Source: Oscheius dolichura
Taxonomy: Eukaryota; Nematoda; Chromadorea; Rhabditida; Rhabditidae
Direction of reading: 5' to 3'
Assembly (NCBI GenBank): GCA_932521035.1
Contig: OW051496.1
Coordinates: 6,820,001-6,884,000 of the forward strand
Length of the DNA: 64,000 bases
A program made the position numbers and the translations under genes. The notes under the pieces were generated by a model, which did not search any database, was not told the origin of the DNA, and worked only from the letters and a program-made list of their open reading frames with translations. Below are positions 58,641 through 64,000 of this stretch, in pieces. The first letter of the stretch is position 1; the number at the start of each line of letters is the position of its first letter.

Positions 58641-61600
58641 ATGAGGACAAGGAAACATTCGACTGGAGGAGCCGACCGGCGAGCCGACTCTGGGAGGACG
58701 GCCACCTGCCCGCCGCCTAAGCGACGAGGTGAGAAATATACTCTTTATTTATACACGCGCATATGGCACCGGTGGAGAAAATGAGGAGTAACCGGGCGGG
58801 GAATGACAAGAGGGCAATTTAGCTTACATTTCAACCCTTATCCACCGTGGTGTTCCTTCTGCTGGAAAGAGTAGGGCTGCTTCAGCTTCTTGACCTTGCG
58901 ACGCATCTCCACGTGGCTGTCCACCTCCCAGTTCAACTCGTCCAATTCTTCTTCAGTGCTAAAGAAGACGAGTTCCTCATCCAAAAGTGTTTCCTACCAA
59001 GCATTGACAATCTTCCTTTTGAGGGAGGCCGTCTTCTTTCGGATCAGCTGCTCGCATCGGTCGAAAAGGCCATAATTTATGCACTGATAGACTCCGCCAG
59101 TTTGAATGCTCTGCAGGAGGGAGTTCGTCTCAGAGGTGAGGAGGATCTCCGATAGGGAACGAGAGCGATAGACCGGAAAGTGAGGGTAGATCTCCCTCTG
59201 GAGGGCACTACCATCTGAAAAAGGGAGAGGCTTGAAGAAAAGAGAGAAGAAGAACCAACCGAGGTGCCTCTTCTGGAAGCAGCTGGGACAGAAGAACGTC
59301 TTGCTCCGTTTTCCCATCTTGACGAAGACATTGCAGCAGTCGCTGTAGGCCCACTTCTCCGTATCCCGAGGTGGGATGATGATTCTCTTCTTGCACTTTT
59401 CGCAGACTGTCTTCATCGCGCTGCTGGGAACCGAGAAGATGGCTGCACAATAATGGCAGATGATTGGCAGCGGCGTGGTTGGCGGGGTGTTGTGGGCCAT
59501 CCTGTAATATGTTAATGATTTGTATGACAAGAGAATAGAGATGAGGGCGGCTGAGTCGGTGTCTGACTGGTCTGTCTGGGGATAGCTCGATGCGGTACGA
59601 TGAGATAGATTGGGATCGATAAAGGGGAAACATCGAAGGCTCTGGGAGAAGTAAACAGGAAGGGACGGTCGGGGTTGTTGTCCGCCTAGAGAAGGACTCA
59701 AAACGCTTTCGAAAGGGAGGGCACCTCGGCTGTAAATAGAACCTCCGTCTCTCTAGCAGGGAGATTTCCATAAACAAAACAGTTTACAACAAGCACAGGG
59801 CAGCGGAAATGAGTAAGCCAAGGGTGGGCAACATATCTATCCAGCGAGGGATAAGTGAGGTATCCCTTTCCAGGAGGACTCGGGTAATGTTGATAAGGGT
59901 TTCGGCGCGTTTCTGCCCCATTTTTGAAATACCGAAAGACAAACATCGCGTGTCGCGGGAGAACAGAGGAATTAGCATTTTCTCACAACTCACACCTCCC
60001 CCACTCAAATGTCTCCATTTGCAGACTCTGCTTCCCGCTTACCGCCGATCGCCGTCCGCTCTAAGTCAAAATCTGCTGCTGCTAAACCGGCAACCGCTGC
60101 TGCTCGTCTACCGCCAGCTGGAAATCGATCCCGCTCGGTACAGAAGAAAGAAACAACCTCGTCCCAGAAGAAAACAGCCGTGGTCCTCCCCGCTGTGGCA
60201 GCTGGTAAGGAACAGTTTCCCAGCCCTTTGATAACTCTTTGTTATAGGAGGAACTCTTGCTGCAGCTGCTGCTATTGCCGCCGCCGCTGTGTCGGCTAGA
60301 AGTCCTTCTCCAGAATTGCCGCCAGTTCATCCATCTCCTCCTGTTTCCCATCACGAAGAAGAAGTTCACCATGAGCCGGAGGCCTTTGAAATTCCCGCCG
60401 ATGAAGATCATCATGAAGAGATCCATCATGTCGAACATCACGAAGAAGATTTCGGAGCACCGGCCCACGTAGAGGACCATCATGACGAGCACCACGAGGT
60501 AGTACACGAGGAGGAGCACGAACTAAGAGCTAAACGAGATGCCTCTGAAGACGAGTCCGAGCCAGAATATGCTGAAGAGGATCAGGAAGAACATCATGAA
60601 CACCACGAGCCGGAGGCATTCGAAATCCCAGCTGAGGAACTGGTAGACCACCACGAGGAGCACGTGTCTCCGGCAGCCTCTCACCACGAAGAAGAGGAAC
60701 ATCACGAGTCCCTAGTACACTCTCCGGTTGATCATCACATGGACGAACGCCACGAGGAGGAGCAACACCACCATTCCCCTCTGGCTTCGCCTGTGGCCTC
60801 CGAACATCACGAGGAGAGCGATAGACCGGCTGAAGCCTTCGAAGTCTCCGCGGAGGACCATCATGAGACTTCTCCCTTAGCCTCTCCAGCTGACTCTCAC
60901 CAGGAAGAGGCCCATGCCGAGGAGGAACATCACTCTCCCGTTCCCCATCATGAGGAAGAAGAAGAGCACCATGAGGCACACTCGCCACATGCATTCGAAA
61001 TGCCGGCAGATGAGCTGGTTGCCCATGGTGAGGATGAAGATCACCACGAGATCCATCGACGGTCTGTTGGAGAGGAAGAAACAAAACACGACCACCACGA
61101 GGAAGATATCATCCAACATCACCATATACAACACGAGGAATCTGCCCCCTCTCCTCGGGAAGAAGCACACCACGAATCAGAGTCGTTTGAAATCCCGGCG
61201 GAGGAGACCGAGGACCATCACCATGTGGAGGAGCACCACGCCGAAATGGATCTCCATCCTACTGAGAAACACGAAGACCATGAGGACAAAGAACCCGAAG
61301 CCTTCGAAGTTCCAGCCGACGAATTGGTAGACCACGGCGAACATCATCCCCAGGATGCTAGCCCTCTACCCTCTCCGGCTGCTTATCACGAGGAGGATCA
61401 CCATGAACAGGAAGGGCATCAGCCTGAGACTTTTGATATTCCCGCTGATGGATTGGTCGACCATGGAGAAGAGCCTCATGAGGAAGTAGCTGCTTACCAT
61501 GAGGAGAAGGAGGAACACCAGGAGGAACACCACGAAGATCATCACCCGGAGGCCTTCGAAGTACCCGCTGATGAACTAATCGGACACCACGAGGAAGAAT

Positions 61601-62892
61601 ATGACCACCACTCCGCTCAAGCCTCTCCGGTGTCTTCTCACCACGAGGAGACGCATGAAGTCCATTCGCCTGAAGCTTTTGAGGTTCCAACGGACGAACT
61701 TGTCGACCACCATGAGGCACACCACTCTCCTCTGGCCTCACCAGCAGCCTCAGATCATGTAGACAAACACGAAGATGACCACGGTCATGAGCAAGAGGAG
61801 GCGCATCACGAATTGGCGGGGGATGAGTGGGTCGGCCACAACAAAGCCTCGCCTCTGATCTCGCCCGCGACCTACCACCACGGGGAACACCACCCGGAGG
61901 CCTTCGAGATTCCTGCTGATGAACTGGTTGAACACCATGAGGGCCTTGGGCATGGAGATCACCAGGCAGAGGACGAAGGCCATCATGAAGAGGAGCGACA
62001 GCAATCTCCTCTTGTCTCCCCGGCAGCCGATGAGCACCATGAGCACCCGGAAGAAGACAAACCGGCCGACGCCTTTGACGTCTCTGCTGAGGAGCTGGCT
62101 GACCATCACCACCACGAGCAATCTCCTCTGCCTTCTCCAGCTGGGTCTCATAAAGAAGAACATCGCGAGCAAACTTCTCATCACGAAGAAGACCACAACA
62201 ATGAGGAGCATCACTACGAGGAGCACCATTCTCCTCTGGCCTCTCCGGTGGCATCTCACCACGACGAGGCCCACGTGGCTGACCACGTCGAGGACATCCA
62301 CGAACATCACGAACCCCAAGCTTTCGAAGTACCTGCTGATGAATTAGTAGGGCATTCCTCTTCTGTAGCCTCCCCGACGGAGGAGCACCACCAGCCGGAA
62401 GCATTCGAAGTCCCAGCAGAGGAGCTCGTTGATCATGGACAGCAGGAAATCCATAACTATCATCTAGACGACGAGGAGAGCCAACACGAACAAGAAGATC
62501 GCCGCTCCCACCACCAGTTGGATTTGGAGGAGCACCAGCATCGCCATTCCATTGAAGTGGAGCCGGTGGAGATCGCAGAGCAGCTGTCCCCCAACGAGCA
62601 GGACGAACTCCACCACCACGTTGTGATCACCACTACGGGGCCCACTCCCCGGCCGCCGAGTGAGGGCGACGAGGATGACAAGATGAGCACGGACAGCCTG
62701 GTTATCCATGACTCGAAAGGTAGGCAATACCCATCTCATAAAATACGAGTTGTAGACCCAATGACCCAGTCGGTCTATGATGTATCTCCCACGGAATATG
62801 AGAAGCACTATGGAGGGGAGGAGGACAGACATTCCGAAACGGCGTGGAGTGTAAAAAGCGGAAATGAAGAGGTATACACAAAAAGTAGATAA
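58641..62892 (+). CDS. His/Glu-rich repeat protein with predicted Ala-rich membrane segment
   Basis: Not recognised; unusual. Exons 58641-58728, 60025-60204 and 60248-62892 total 2913 nt or 970 residues, all phases consistent. The N-terminus is basic (MRTRKHSTGGADRRADSG, RSKSKSAAAKPATAAARL, SVQKKETTSSQKK). Residues about 83-112 are hydrophobic (AVVLPAVAAGGTLAAAAAIA) and could span a membrane with the basic end in the cytosol. The following ~770 residues are almost entirely His, Glu, Asp, Ala, Ser and Pro, with 13-14 copies of a motif close to EAFEVPADELVDH separated by HHEE-rich and SPLASPA spacers. The last ~100 residues are different and mixed (PRPPSEGDEDDKMSTDSLVI, SHKIRVVDPMTQSVYDVSP). 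Clustered His and acidic residues could bind zinc, copper or calcium. A shorter start at 60009 is possible, but that ATG falls in the 3' end of the intron. The first intron contains another gene on the minus strand. Confidence 0.88.
58838..59500 (-). CDS. Small Cys-rich putative zinc-binding protein, nested in an intron
   Basis: Not recognised. The N-terminal half has paired cysteines at zinc-ribbon spacing: ICHYCAAIF, TVCEKCKKR, DCCNVF and TFFCPSCFQKRH. A middle part follows (YPHFPVYRSRSLSEILL, YQCINYGLFDRCEQLIRKK). The C-terminus is charged (EEELDELNWEVDSHVEMRRK, QPYSFQQKEHHGG), ending at TAA 58838-58840. Three exons are seen. The second intron is 39 nt (GTAGGAAACA...TCTTCTTTAG); without it an in-frame TAG at 58994-58996 would stop the protein. 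The ATG at 59500 is one base after the acceptor ATATTACAG. The whole gene lies inside the 1,296-nt first intron of the plus-strand His/Glu-rich gene, in the opposite orientation. Confidence 0.75.
60373..62440 (+). repeat. Degenerate tandem protein repeat, EAFE-type units
   Basis: Thirteen or fourteen units with a core of P-E-A-F-E-[IV]-P-A-[DE]-E-L-V-x-H, spaced irregularly at about 30-70 residues by His/Glu spacers. Many spacers carry SPL[AP]SPA. One or two units are degenerate (for example AFDVSAEELADH and HELAGDEWVGH). DNA copies differ at many synonymous sites, so this is not recent perfect duplication. Confidence 0.85.
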
Positions 62893-63328
62893 GAAACAAA
62901 GTTTTAGCACGGTGACAATGAGGCTAACAATAATCACGACGAGAAAGAGACGCACAGCCTCACAAATAATAAGTAACAATTTCCGGATAACCAATTAAAT
63001 CTTGTTCCAGGTCGTCTCAGAACGGGAATGTAGTGCATGAATCTGTGATGGACGAGTCGGAGCACAACAACGTGTCCTCCTTATAAAGAAGCTTTTGTAG
63101 AAGAAGAAATGTGAAAAAAGTATTACTTCTCCGATTCGCCCGCCCCTATAATGATCTTCAACTTTTATAGAAAAAAAATCTTTCTCTAACGCGGTTTCTA
63201 CTTGCTTTAGCTCAATAAACTATTTTCTTCAAATTATTACGAATTTTATCAAATACAAAATTAAACATGCCAATAGTATATAAACGTAAGAGATCGGGTA
63301 AATATGCAACCAACGAAACATTGTCGGT
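62893..63328. other. AT-rich convergent intergenic region
   Basis: 436 bp between the stops of the His/Glu-rich gene (+) and WDR5 (-). It is AT-rich with no open frame of note; it should contain both polyadenylation sites. A CAATTAAATC element at about 62.99 kb is the nearest to a signal for the plus-strand gene. Confidence 0.45.

Positions 63329-64000
<672 letters not shown>

Noticed and set aside
58994-59008. A 15-nt intron, or stop-codon readthrough at TAG 58994-58996, in the nested Cys-rich gene
   Set aside because: The frame continues after the TAG, which looked striking. But a normal 39-nt intron (GTAGGAAACA...TCTTCTTTAG) removes the TAG and joins in phase to the same C-terminus.
60009-60024. 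ATG at 60009 as the start of the His/Glu-rich gene
   Set aside because: It is in frame, but the bases form the pyrimidine tract and CATTTGCAG acceptor of an intron that joins in phase to exon 58641-58728. It is kept only as an alternative start.
60530-62404. Long minus-strand open frames (184, 189 and 348 codons) opposite the repeat gene
   Set aside because: They arise from the His/Glu codon bias (CAC, GAG, GAA) of the sense strand, are low-complexity and carry no domain features.

Overview
The window reads as nuclear DNA of a nematode or a very close relative. It has many small introns (most decoded ones are 39-47 nt), a ZP-domain cuticlin-like gene, a degenerin-type DEG/ENaC channel, a Cys-rich nematode-style class 3 lipase, a calponin-repeat gene, an EXTL3/RIB-2 glycosyltransferase, and splice acceptors placed immediately upstream of many start codons, as expected for spliced-leader trans-splicing. 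The species cannot be named. Coding regions and most spacers are G+C-moderate, apart from a visibly AT-rich island at about 15.8-21 kb and an AT-rich right end. || Layout: (1) 1-3.0 kb, minus strand: 5' part of an insulin-receptor-substrate-like adaptor (PH, PTB, YQMM), running off the left edge. (2) 3.0-12.8 kb: gene-poor, purine-rich on the plus strand, with poly-G tracts of 38 and 27. (3) 12.9-23.2 kb, dense: Staufen (+), a calponin-repeat protein (-) whose last intron contains ISCA1 (+), ZNF277 (+), and a membrane-anchored aromatic-amino-acid-decarboxylase-family enzyme (+). (4) 23.2-26.9 kb: pyrimidine-rich spacer, then an unrecognised single-pass membrane protein (+). (5) 28.6-33.9 kb, minus strand: membrane-anchored cathepsin, secreted class 3 lipase and an FN3 membrane protein in tandem. 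(6) 33.9-39.0 kb: purine-rich spacer, then a small single-pass protein (-) and a CH-only EB1-like protein (-). (7) 40.5-42.3 kb: pyrimidine-rich spacer, then the ZP/cuticlin gene (+), the DEG/ENaC gene (-), EXTL3 (+) and a Q-rich coiled-coil protein (-). (8) 52.1-56.9 kb: mostly pyrimidine-rich spacer. (9) 56.9-64 kb: ERICH3-like gene (+), a 970-residue His/Glu-rich repeat protein (+) with a Cys-rich zinc-binding-like gene (-) nested in its first intron, and the 3' part of WDR5 (-). || The main non-protein signal is strand asymmetry. Each long gene-poor block is pyrimidine-rich on the sense strand of the gene it precedes, whichever strand that is, and ends in a 3' splice acceptor a few bases before the start codon. 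This is what long outrons or 5'-leader introns would look like. || The most unusual proteins are the His/Glu-rich repeat protein (13-14 copies of an EAFE-x-PA-x-ELV-x-H unit after a predicted Ala-rich membrane segment), the decarboxylase with an N-terminal membrane anchor, the type II membrane cathepsin and the CH-only EB1 relative. All identities come from reading translations against remembered family sequences; no search was run.
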